From Linepithema humile (taxonomy: Eukaryota; Arthropoda; Insecta; Hymenoptera; Formicidae): a DNA stretch of 64,000 nucleotides. Positions 41,447-50,766 of this stretch are shown here, in pieces. The DNA is taken from assembly GCF_040581485.1 (NCBI RefSeq), contig NC_090135.1:4953001-5017000 (forward strand), given 5' to 3'. Under the pieces are notes generated by a model. It was not told the origin of the DNA. It was given only the letters and a program-made list of their open reading frames with translations, and ran no database searches. The position numbers and the translations under genes are program-made. Position 1 is the stretch's first letter. The number at the start of each line of letters is the position of its first letter.

Positions 41447-42321
41447 CCAGCGAGAAATGACTTCCCAGACAGCATGATGACCTCATATAATACTCTTAAG
41501 AGTTCCAAAAATTTTTCTGAGTTGATAAATTTAGATCAGAAGGTGGTTAGAACGTGCTCATAATGTACTCGGATGCGTCGACTTCTGAGCTCATTTTGAT
41601 TTCATCATAAAGAGCTTTTTATGCATATAATCTAGTAAACGAGAAATTATTAAAAGTTCAGAAATAGGATTGAAAATTACTGAGAAGAATTTATTTACGA
41701 TGATGCTGAATTTTATTTAATTCTTCTCAATAATTTTCAATCCTATTTCTGAACTTTCAATAATTTTTCGTTTACTGGAAACAAATATACCTCAAAAAAT
41801 TACATGTAAAAAATTGCGTCAGAGATCGTTGTACCAGGAACAATTTCACACACTGCGTGTTTTTTATGCACTGCGAACTGCGAGACTTGGAAAGTACTTT
41901 GTGGGTAAATATAAATAACAAAGAGAATAATCGACGAACAATATATGAATGACCAACAAGAATCCAGCCGAGTCAGGTTGGGTGATGCGTGTTTTTTGTT
42001 TTCACGCATCATATTATATGATGTCAAAATGAGCTGATTATGAAGAACTATTTTGTGTTAGAAATATAAGTTCACAGTGAGCTCTTTTTGATTTACTGTT
42101 AAAGAACTCAGAAAAGAGCACTTTTAGACCATTTTTTGTAATCATTTTAGCAGATCATAAAGAATTCAAAAAAGAGAATACTTTTTGAACTCTTTCTGGA
42201 AATCCTGCTGTCTGGGTTATCAATCGACATCAAACTGATGTCTAATTGACGTCGAAATCATCGATATTACATCGTATTGATGTCGATTCGACATCAATTT
42301 CATGAGTCATTTCTCGCTGGA
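41446..42321. mobile_element. Nested foldback elements (CCAGCGAGAAATGACT outer, CCCAGACAGCA inner)
   Basis: Outer inverted ends are CCAGCGAGAAATGACT (41446) and AGTCATTTCTCGCTGG (42321). Inner ends are CCCAGACAGCA (41462) and TGCTGTCTGGG (42215). A 140-bp palindrome at about 41640-41780 lies in the middle. The right spacer between inner and outer ends has TCGACATCAA/TTGATGTCG repeats. Frames at 41800-42027 and 42242-42457 are by-products. Confidence 0.6.
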
Positions 42322-42473
42322 AAGAAGTACAACTAAAAATTAGAGATAAGTAACTTAATAATAGAGTATCACATGTTGTTATACTAAATACAAAAATAAT
42401 ACGCTGGATATCAAACAATATAAATTTAACGCACAGAAAAATATAATAGTAACGCAATTATTAACTTAAACTA

Positions 42474-42680
42474 TTAGATAATTGCTTTGATCCATGGTTT
42501 CATCCGATTTGGCGATAATATCGAATTATAAGGCCTTGATGTGATATTAAATCCTGGAATGTCTTGGACAACATATCTATTGTTGTTCAGGACTTTGGCC
42601 ACCAAATAGGGATCTTTATAATTTGGTTTTAACTTTTTATCCCCGCCGGGTTTGAGGACAGTATCTCGGATTAACCTTTT
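42474..42680 (-). pseudogene. Ty3/gypsy integrase C-terminal fragment, target of Polinton 2
   Basis: Minus-strand coding with NNNRYVVQDIPGFNIT and ILSPNRMKPWIK, the same C-terminal motif as in the two gypsy elements of this window, ending in a double stop at 42471-42476. The frame is cut at 42680 by the Polinton and resumes in register at 49813-49828 on the other side (CGTCTT before the GAAAGG duplication). Only this C-terminal scrap remains. Confidence 0.8.
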
Positions 42681-43072
42681 AGTAGATATACTAGGGGGGG
42701 TTTAACCCAGGGGCAATAAGGGGGGTGCGGGTGAAGAGTTTGAAGGAGAGGGGGTAATTTTGGAGGAGAAGGGGTAATGACGTCATCGTTTTGGAGGAGT
42801 GGGGGTAATTTTTGAGTAAAGGCGGTCGTTTTGGAGGAGAGGGGGTAATGTTTTCTTAGAATTGGAGGGGATAATGTTTGATATCAGATTACAGGGAAGT
42901 ATCAGGTTACGACGGGGGGGGGGGGATCAGGTTACACAAAGGCGGTAATTATTTTTCTTAGAATTGGAGGGGGTAATAGAATTGGTATCAGAAAGCATCA
43001 TCGCTATTTTTAGAACAAAAGCCCTTAGCAACAGGCAGCCGTCATCGCTATTTTTAGTGCCGTGTGCGAGTA

Positions 43073-43107
43073 TATAAAGCAAGTGAAAAAGAATAGGAAC
43101 CATCAGT
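43073..43107 (+). promoter_or_regulatory. Core promoter of gene A in Polinton 2
   Basis: TATAAA at 43073 follows GAGTA; the initiator TCAGT is at 43103-43107, 32 bp from TATA start to initiator A. It shares TAGGAACCATCAGT with the copy-1 promoter at 9806-9844. Confidence 0.6.
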
Positions 43108-43160
43108 CGTTCGAAATCATTAAGATAATTACTAGTTCGCTGTGACGTTTACTAGCAACG

Positions 43161-43862
43161 ATGTTTTACACCATGTCAAACGTAAATAATCAAATCAACG
43201 AACAGCAGGGTGCAAAGAAGCTGAAATTATCCAACGAGTAAGTCGACTTGTTTCTTTAGCTACATCTTTAAACTTAATTGTTATACTTTTAAACTCACAA
43301 TTTCTTTTTTCACAAAAATCAAAAAAGTAATTCACCAAAGATGGAAAAAGAATCATCTAGGATCTTGGGTAGAAGATACTATTTGACGAAGACTGGGTAC
43401 AAGTATCTCGACATCGGAATCAACGTCTCAACGCCGAGCCGTGTGGAAATCGCTCTCGGTGACAACCATGGCAAGGAGCTACATCTATCATATGATGTAT
43501 GGAAAGAACTCATGAATCAACGGGGCATCATTGCCAGCTTCTTTAAGAATGATGTGGACGAAGTACCGTCTCAGACCGTTGGACACTGCACGTTAAGTTT
43601 TGGAAAAATTAACAACCTAAAAGTAATGCGTCTGGCAACATCAGCATTATGTTTAATCATGTCAAGCCGAACCGCGTGTAACATGTTTGCACTTGAATAT
43701 TGTGTAGACGGCATCAATCATTCGTTGAACAACGTCACCGGTATGGTTGATGTCAAGTTCGCACACTTTTCAGAAATCGCGAAGGACCCCAATCACGTGG
43801 CGATTCGCAAAAGCGATTTATTCGATAAGAATAATATAATTGATTGTGAACTGGTGACTTAG
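43161..43862 (+). CDS. Polinton gene A, second copy (spliced, nearly intact)
   Basis: Exon 1 is 43161-43237 (MFYTMSNVNNQ..., basic KKLKL), intron 43238-43327 (90 nt, GTAAGT...AAAAAAG), exon 2 is 43328-43862. The joined 612 nt give 203 aa with no internal stop. The final residues differ from copy 1 because a TAG ends the protein about six codons earlier. Of the genes in this decayed copy it is the only one still open, which could be chance or a sign of retained use. Similarity to 8994-9744 is strong across YKYLDIGINVSTPS, LGDNHGKE and NNVTGMVD. Confidence 0.6.
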
Positions 43863-44533
43863 GTCTTTGCGGAGTTGTGAAAATTGTGTATTATATATTA
43901 ATAAATATTATTTCAATTGTAATTAAACTATCTTTTTTATTTTCCCGTCTCATCTTATCCACTATACTGACTTAACCTACAACGCGCGCATCAAGTTACC
44001 GCGGGAGCAATCGCTCTTAAGTTCGGTGAATGATTCCTAACGATTTCATTTTATACATCTTTAACTGTCTATAGTATACCATAAACTTATTTCTAACTTA
44101 AAGATGGGAGAAAGGTAAAAAAGGCGCTATAATATATTTTATAAAAATTTATTTGGAATATATTTTAAATTAGCTGTGATAAAATGTAATGAGTTACATT
44201 AAAAGAATTATTAAAAATTATAATAACTTTAAATCTAAGCTTAATATGTACACGTGTATTTTTAGGATGAGAGGAAAAATAAGAAGGAAAAATAATATTA
44301 TATATTATTTAAAATATAAAATTTATTTATGTTTTTTTGAAATACAAAGTGTGTGTGTGTGTGTGTGTGTGTATAATAAAAATCTACAAGAAATAATAAT
44401 ATAGAGAAAAGATATAATATTATACAATAAAAAAAAATCCACTTGATATCATCTGTAACAAAAAAAAAGATTCTATTAATAATCTGTAAATATTAAATAT
44501 TAAATATGATACTTATTAAATGTGATACTTACT

Positions 44534-44949
44534 GGAAAAAGTCACCCATTGAAAGCGTTTCCGTCACCGCTTATAATACTTCGACGGTGCGCGCCGCATC
44601 ATGTTCCATTTGTTGGAACATTGTTGTTAAAATTTCCACTTGTCATACGGCCATTGCCAGATCCTCCCGCATATGCTGCCTGCAAGTAAAATAATATAAT
44701 ATAAAATTAGAAAGTAATTATTTCATACATAATATCAGCTAGCAATACTTACATCGACACCAGCATCACTCCATTCCCGTTTCTATAAATATCGTAATCA
44801 ATCCGGAATGATCCGGGGGCCTGCTGTTGCACCTGTCGTGCAACGTCTTCAAATTGATATATTGCGGTACGCAGCACAATCACCTGGTCCATTAAAGTTA
44901 ACAACAATTCACTAATCCCGTGAATTTCTAACGTGTATAATGCAGCCAT
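44534..44949 (-). pseudogene. Polinton gene B, second copy (broken)
   Basis: Exon 1 is 44949-44753 (MAALYTLEIHGISELL), the intron 44752-44680 is GTAAGT...TTGCAG, and exon 2 starts at 44679. Exon 2 holds at least two in-frame stops. Intron position and flanking TATAAAAATG promoter match the copy-1 gene at 7715-8146. An upstream in-frame ATG at 45027 extends the frame into the presumed leader and is less likely the true start. Confidence 0.6.
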
Positions 44950-45267
44950 TGCTAACGTAACGCTTCCGTCAAATATCTTGCGTGGACTTGTGACCGTCCC
45001 AGCCTCCGACACATTTTTATAGTACATCCCTTAGATGTGTTGCAAATCTGTGTGGCTACCTTACGGGGGTTATCTATTCAAAACTCATAATTTCTAATCA
45101 TGAAATATGATTTTTCTCTAGAGGAGATACTTCACCATATCTAATGTGGTAAAAGAGTTGTAAGGTATGTAATGAGGTAAAAGAGTTTAAAGTCGTTCAA
45201 TAGAGGTGCTAAAGAGTTGTTTAAAGTCGTTCGATAGAGGTACCAAAGATGTGCATTCAATGGGCCT

Positions 45268-46199
45268 GTCGAGAACATCAAGGGTGACGATGATTCAGTT
45301 GACGATCTCGAGATTAAAAACGAACCGGACATCAAACGAAAGCGGTCGAGCTCCGAGAAGAAGAAAATCAAGCGTACCTCGTTGACGACACGGATACAAG
45401 GACACGAATACAGACTCCGTTGACGTCACCGATACAAGCCTCGACTCCGTTCCAGTCGCAAAAATTGGTGTTTAAAGCGCCGACAAATTTACTGACCGAA
45501 AACGTGTTCGAAACCACGGACCCGTCTTTCGTAACATCCGTGAGACAGACGATGCAAACGTCCGATGGTCGGGAAGCGCTGCACAGCCATTTGGACCGGC
45601 TCGGGCGAGAGTACATCGGAGCCCTCTTGAGCGGTGATAACAATATTGATAATGTTTACGGAGTGTACTACAACAACGAGGGAACGCAGCTAGGAGACAA
45701 GCGCTTTGACATTGATAAAAATGATAACATAATTGTGAACGACGTTAAATACACTGGTACGCCCGGTCTGTATGAATTAATATTCAAAAGACATCCCGAC
45801 GATGTGGTGTACACGGAGGATAATAAACAGAAATACAAGAGCATACTTTTGGCGACAAACGCTCACAGACGCGGCCATAACGCGCATTTACCTGTTTTGG
45901 GAAATAAAGGGCACAAATATAAAAATATCATTGCACTTCTGATGCATCTCAACAAGAGAGGTGGAGGTGTGATGACTCGTCACGCATTACCCAAGTGTAG
46001 CACGAGACGAAACGTGACACCGCAAACCATGACCGTGACCAACAACGCGGTCGATTACGTGCACTGGGATGATCCGAACGAATTAGTCGATCGTCTTTGA
46101 TTATTGGATGCCTCCCATCAGGCGGGAAACAACGCTCACGACAACGAGTTTCTGTCGATAATCGAGGAACTGCGGGAAGCGGGTCTGATTATAAATTGA
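45268..46199 (+). pseudogene. DUF8207-like gene, second copy, N-terminus deleted
   Basis: Homology to the 412-1512 protein begins abruptly at about 45268 (VENIKGDDDSVDDLE equivalent), where the virion-block deletion ends. A frame shift with extra bases lies near 45390-45420, so the readable frame starts at 45420. A CGA-to-TGA change at 46098-46100 stops it before the last 33 codons, which are otherwise still recognisable to the TGA at 46197-46199. The motif NAHRRGHNAHLPVLGNKG is fully retained. Confidence 0.75.
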
Positions 46200-46247
46200 T
46201 CACAGCTTTTCAACTATCGCCAGTAGCACTTGTGCAATGCTGCAGGA

Positions 46248-46503
46248 ATGTCTATCAATAAGTTTGGAATACAGCTTGTAAAAGGTGACGCGAAGAGAGA
46301 AGCGCGGTGGAGCGGTGGAGTTTCTAGAAATCACGTATGAGAAAATAGTCTCTGCATGAATGGTCAAGATTTCGACGCCAAGTCGCGTATAATCAGACAT
46401 CTCGCCAGCCCCGAAGTCGACACCGATGCCGTCAACAAGTTACACCTGGATCGTCGCTTCAAGACTATTATCAGACATGGAAAATCGCATAAATTCGGCA
46501 ATT
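46248..46503 (+). pseudogene. Homologue of the 1-363 Polinton protein (broken)
   Basis: The ATG at 46248-46250 opens MSINKFGIQL. After a frame disturbance near 46330 the matching segment AKSRIIRHLASPEVDTDAV is seen at about 46378-46435. It decays into stops by 46503. Its 48-bp distance from the DUF8207-like stop equals that in copy 1. Confidence 0.7.
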
Positions 46504-46679
46504 AATGATGTGAGGGCTCTCCTCAATGAGGATATATCGCAAATAAACAGAAAAATTGCTAAAATGAGCAATTGATGAGTCAGATGATTAATCAAGAGAT
46601 TAAAGATCTTCATAGTGTTTTAAAAAATAATATTATGCAGCTTCATGAAAAAAAAAGAACGAACTGAAAGAATCAAAAT

Positions 46680-47222
46680 GAAAAACAATGCGAGTTTGGA
46701 GAAAAGATTGCTCGTGAATGAACTTCACACATCAGCGAGAAGAAACTTTAAACGCAGACCTGTTGTTGTAAAAGGATACGATGACTTGTAACAAGTCGAC
46801 ATAGTCGAGATGAGACCGTACTCGCGATCCAACAACGGCTACAACTACATTCTAACCGTTATCGATGTGCTGAGCAAGTACGCGTGGGCCATTCCGTTAA
46901 AAACCAAAGGTGGAATCGAAGCGAGCAAAGCGTCTTCCACGATATTTCGAGATAACGAAAGAACTCCAAAAAATTTGCAAACCGATCGAGGAAAAGAATT
47001 TTACAACGGAGATTTTCAGAAACTTGTCGAAAAACATGACATCAATCATTACTCGACGTATACGATTATAAAGGCCTCGATGGTGGAGCGATTCAACCGC
47101 ACGCTAAAGAACGAGATGTGAAAATTTTTTACGCTCAATAGATCGTACAGATGGATCGACGATTTACAGCGATTAGTCTCGGAATACAACAATCGTAAAC
47201 ACCGAACAATCGGTGTCGTAGG
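46680..47222 (+). pseudogene. Polinton retrovirus-like integrase, truncated
   Basis: The N-terminal part is near 46690-46790 (LVNELHTSARRNFKRRP), then a TAA at about 46789 where a Trp codon is expected. The catalytic core is open at 46810-47121 (DDE residues in the VDIVEM, TDRGKEFYN and ERFNRTLKNE motifs). A TGA follows at 47119-47121, again at a likely Trp, and homology then continues in frame (YNNRKHRTIG) until it stops at about 47222, where antisense PolB begins. The C-terminal chromodomain-like part is gone. The family joins Polinton ends to target DNA, producing 6-bp duplications. Confidence 0.85.
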
Positions 47223-49230
47223 GAAACACGCCTTTCCGCCTAAGCAGATTGAAATTTTCCGCAAATAAATGACTAAATTCGGAACGTGAAATTTTTAATT
47301 CGTCCGTTGTCAGATATGATGCTAATTTTTGCAGACTGGTGCCGAGAAATTTAAACGAATCAATAAACCGTAATTTGACGCAAATTTTGAAATTTTGATT
47401 CTCCTTATCTTTAACGTTTTTAGTGAATGAAATGTATCGCTCTTTTGTCAACGGTAACAATTCGATGCTGCCTTCAAAGGCATTGGCAACGTCTTTAATA
47501 ATAAAATGCGCGTCGTAACCGGATAAATTGTGAAAAATTACCGAGATAACGTGGGAATCTTTGTAATTTAAATTACACGACGAGTGCGCGGGACCTCGGT
47601 AGCGCCCGGTGAGATGACAATGATCGCGCACCCGCGTATCCTCCGGTGCGAACGGTTTCTCGCATACATGGCAATTTACGGCACTACAGAATTCCTCCGA
47701 TTCCTCCCGCGTAAAATCCGCCATGGGGACGACGGTGGTAAGGATCACTTTCACGTGGTGTGCCAAATCGTGGAGTTCATTGACGAACCACGCTACGCAA
47801 TCCTCACCGCGATAAGACTTAAAACTAGATAATGAGTTATCGTAAGCGCAACTTATATAATATCCTACGCTAAACGCCTTGTGATGTTGGTAGGCGTATG
47901 TGGTACGGTTTTGTCCCTCTTTCTCCTTCTCCAGCGTGCATTCCAGATCGGCGTACACCACAAACGGTAGCCGCTCCTTCCGGTTATAATTGCGGAACGT
48001 CAGCTTGTTGTCTTTTGTTGGGAAGAATGACTGCAGTCGTTCATCTTCCCGCAGTCGATGCTGTGGACTGACAATTTCTCACTCGTCTGGAAATAGTGTA
48101 GACACCTGTAATAAATTGTATGATTAACATTATGAATAAAAATTGTATACGTGTATTTTTTTTTTTTTATTTACCGATCGCAAATGTACTTCTTACATCT
48201 TTTCTTGTTTAATTGTAAACTCATTAGCCGAGACAGATCCTTGATGCACACAAAGTGTGCCTCGTTGTTTCCAGGCACATAGAGAAGGTTGACATGCTTC
48301 TCCATCTTGTCGTCGGCGAGGCGCAAAGGGATGATTTTGGAGTCTTCGGTGGTAAAGACGTTGACGGAGATAGTGTTCAATTTCTCGAATTTTGATATTT
48401 GCGGAAGTGTCATGGGGAACTCTATATCACACAGTTTCAGTACCGTTGAATAGTGTGGATATTCGATTGTTCTTTCCAGGTGTTTTTCCGCTGGATGTAA
48501 AGCGACGACAACTGCCCACGCAAAACACGCATTGTCCGCTGTTTGCACGTTGACCACCGCCCTTTTTAGTATAATTTTCCGTAACTGAATGTGGCATCCC
48601 GCGCGTAGAGGATTGAATTTGTTGATGTTAATGGTGAGGTCCAAGATACGTGACAATGCCCATCCGCTGTCGCGTTCTTGAAACTCTTCCAAAGACGCCA
48701 GGATGACGTCAACCATATGCTTCGTGTACCACTCTTGTACATCGGTTGTTGGAAATAGCTCGCGGTTCTTGGTTGCAATGGTCTTTACGGCAGTCTTGTC
48801 GCCTTCGATGAATTCCCCGTTGAACGCGGTGTTGACCTTGACGCTGTTGTGTTCCACCTTGACGCTTTGGATCCGCTCGATGATCGTATTTCTTATCTCT
48901 TCCAAAAATTCGCGTGGATCGATGTAGTCGGAATTGATAACCGATTAGTATTCGATTCTTGAAGGCCGTCTCGATTTCTTTCCAGGTGAATCTTCTCTGG
49001 GTTCCGTATCCGCCACCGATGGGTAGAAAACGCTCTTGAATGGTCTTCCTCACACCCTTTAAACGCACTATTTGCGCCACCAAAGAGTGAATTACTCCGG
49101 TTCGTTGCTTCTTGCTACATTTTTCCCTCAGAGAATCGAGGTACTCATCGCACTCATAGTCCCATGGGAGGAACTCTCCCAACGTTTTGATATTCGCTGC
49201 TCGTACGGTAAGATCGCGCTCCTTCTCCAT
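47211..49230 (-). pseudogene. polB: Protein-primed family B DNA polymerase (PolB), N-terminal half
   Basis: The start at 49230 (MEKERDLTVRAANIKTLGEF) is followed by a frame shift near 48930 and the long frame 48905-48171 (SGWALSRILDLTININKFNPL). The probable intron 48174-48106 (69 nt, GTAAAT...TTACAG) precedes a Cys-rich segment. A shift near 48010 leads to 47961-47173. That part has a Cys/His endonuclease VII-like motif (CHVCEKPF...DHCHLTGRYRG) and an exonuclease motif (FHNLSGYDAHFI). Homology ends at about 47222 and the last residues are antisense integrase. Palm motifs of the polymerase are missing. Confidence 0.85.
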
Positions 49231-49299
49231 TGCGAATGACTTTGAAGATTCATATTTTTCTCACTTGCTTTATATATCCCGCTTGTTATTCTAAAATAA

Positions 49300-49806
49300 C
49301 AATGACTGTATTCTAAAAATAGCGATCCGTAAACCTGCACGAACATGCAAACTCTAAAAATAGCGGTGACGGCGCCAAATGCTGCCTGTTGCTAAGGGCC
49401 TTTGTTCTAAAAATAGCGATGACGGCTGCCTGTTGCTAAGGGCTTTTGTTCTAAAAATAACGATGACGGTTGCCTGTTGCTAAGGGCTTTTGTTCTAAAA
49501 ATAGCGATGAGTAATCTGATACTAAACATTACCCCCTCCAATTCTAAGAAAAATAATTACCGCCTTTGTGTAACCTGATACCCCCCTGTAATCTGATACC
49601 AAACATTATCCCCTCCAATTTTAAGAAAACATTACCCCTCTCCTCCAAAACGACCTCTTCCACTCCAAAATTACCTCCTCTTTTCCGAAACAATGACGTC
49701 ATTACCCTCTCTCCTCCAAAATTACCCCCGCCCCCTCAAACTCTTCCCCTCTTTACCCGCACCCCACTCATTGCTCCTGGGTTAGAACCCCCCTAGTATA
49801 TCTACT
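49300..49806. repeat. Right TIR of Polinton 2 with CTAAAAATAG iterons
   Basis: CTAAAAATAG(CGATGA) recurs at 49313, 49354, 49407, 49451 (as ATAA) and 49495, the later ones about 44-48 bp apart with TGCCTGTTGCTAAGGGC between. C-rich tracts and one TGACGTCA at 49694-49701 lead to the terminus. The left TIR (42681 to about 43060) has the mirror set. Confidence 0.75.
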
Positions 49807-49839
49807 CCTTTCAAGACGGGTTTTTTTTTAATTTTTATT

Positions 49840-50170
49840 TGAAATGATGATTTTAGTAAATAACAATGCACTAAAAGTTTGTTTTTGTGTGATAATTCTC
49901 AAAACAATCACTTACACAGAACCCGATGTTACATTCTTTACATTCAAATCTAGATTTTTTGTTTGATATTTTTTTCGCTCCTGTAGTACAAACAATACAT
50001 TTTTTTGCTCTGCTGGATGATTTTCATCTTTTTCAATATAAGAAGGAAAGTGTCTAGCTGTCAGATGTAAAAGATTTAATAATCTAGATCTACCAATTAC
50101 AGATTTACGCTTTGAACCATGTTTTTCAATCAAAGAAATAAATTTTTTCTTTTCTTTACTATTCTCTGTT
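49840..50170 (-). pseudogene. piggyBac-type transposase C-terminal remnant
   Basis: Minus-strand frame 50133-49912 has LLHLTARHFPSYIE, then after a frame shift a Cys-rich finger (CKECNIGFCVSDCFENYH-like) reading to a stop at about 49853. The RHFPSYI plus Cys-rich tail is characteristic of piggyBac-derived transposases. Catalytic part absent. Confidence 0.7.
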
Positions 50171-50763
50171 GGAAATATTCATAAATTTCATGTAGAGAGG
50201 TGTGGTTCACTTAATGTAAAACGCGATAGTGCTTTTGTAAAAGTAAGTTTATTCTGCTCCAGAGAAAAATTCACGCACTTCTTCTGGGCAGTAGAAAGAA
50301 AATAGAACAACAATATAATTAGATCCAGCGCTAGAAGGCGGTGGATCTTTCGCGCAAAACTACTGCGTTACACTTATCTACTTACGGCTCGCTTGCAGCT
50401 GCAGTGCCTGTATACTAGGGATGGGCGATTTTCAAAAATAACTCGATATTCTTAATATTGAGTAAAAGAAAAAAAACTCATAAAAGTGTCGATTATATTA
50501 CTAAAAAGAAATCGAAAAATCGATTAATCGTTTTATTTTCCTTTTAATTTATTTTTTAAAGAAATCTTAAACAATATTTATTCTGCAATTTATATATTAA
50601 ATTTATTTTAATTTCAAATTTACATACAATTTCTTAATAAATCCGTAGAAAAATATCTATTGCTAAATACGGCTGAAAAAAAAGTTTCATTAATTTTATT
50701 AATTAAAATAAAAGTTTTCATATGAATTTCTTATTATGCACTTTGCATTGGAACAGATAACAC
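50171..50763. other. AT-rich interval, no gene seen
   Basis: TAGGGATGGGCGATTTTC at 50412 looks like a small element end and CGAGTATCGATTTTTC at about 51618 may be related; I could not define an element. No coding frame. Confidence 0.35.
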
Positions 50764-50766
50764 TTA

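Larger units (their letters stand above)
42681..49806. mobile_element. Polinton/Maverick copy 2, complete ends but internally deleted
   Basis: TIRs begin AGTAGATATACTAGGGGGG on both sides. The 6-bp duplication is CCTTTT (42675-42680) and CCTTTC (49807-49812). Six bp and AG...CT ends are the Polinton hallmarks. Order: gene A (+), gene B (-), DUF8207-like (+), the MSINKFG gene (+), integrase (+), PolB (-). Length is 7.1 kb against 15-20 kb for typical full elements. Two internal deletions are visible: the virion block (junction near 45268) and the facing 3' halves of integrase and PolB (junction near 47222). Confidence 0.9.
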
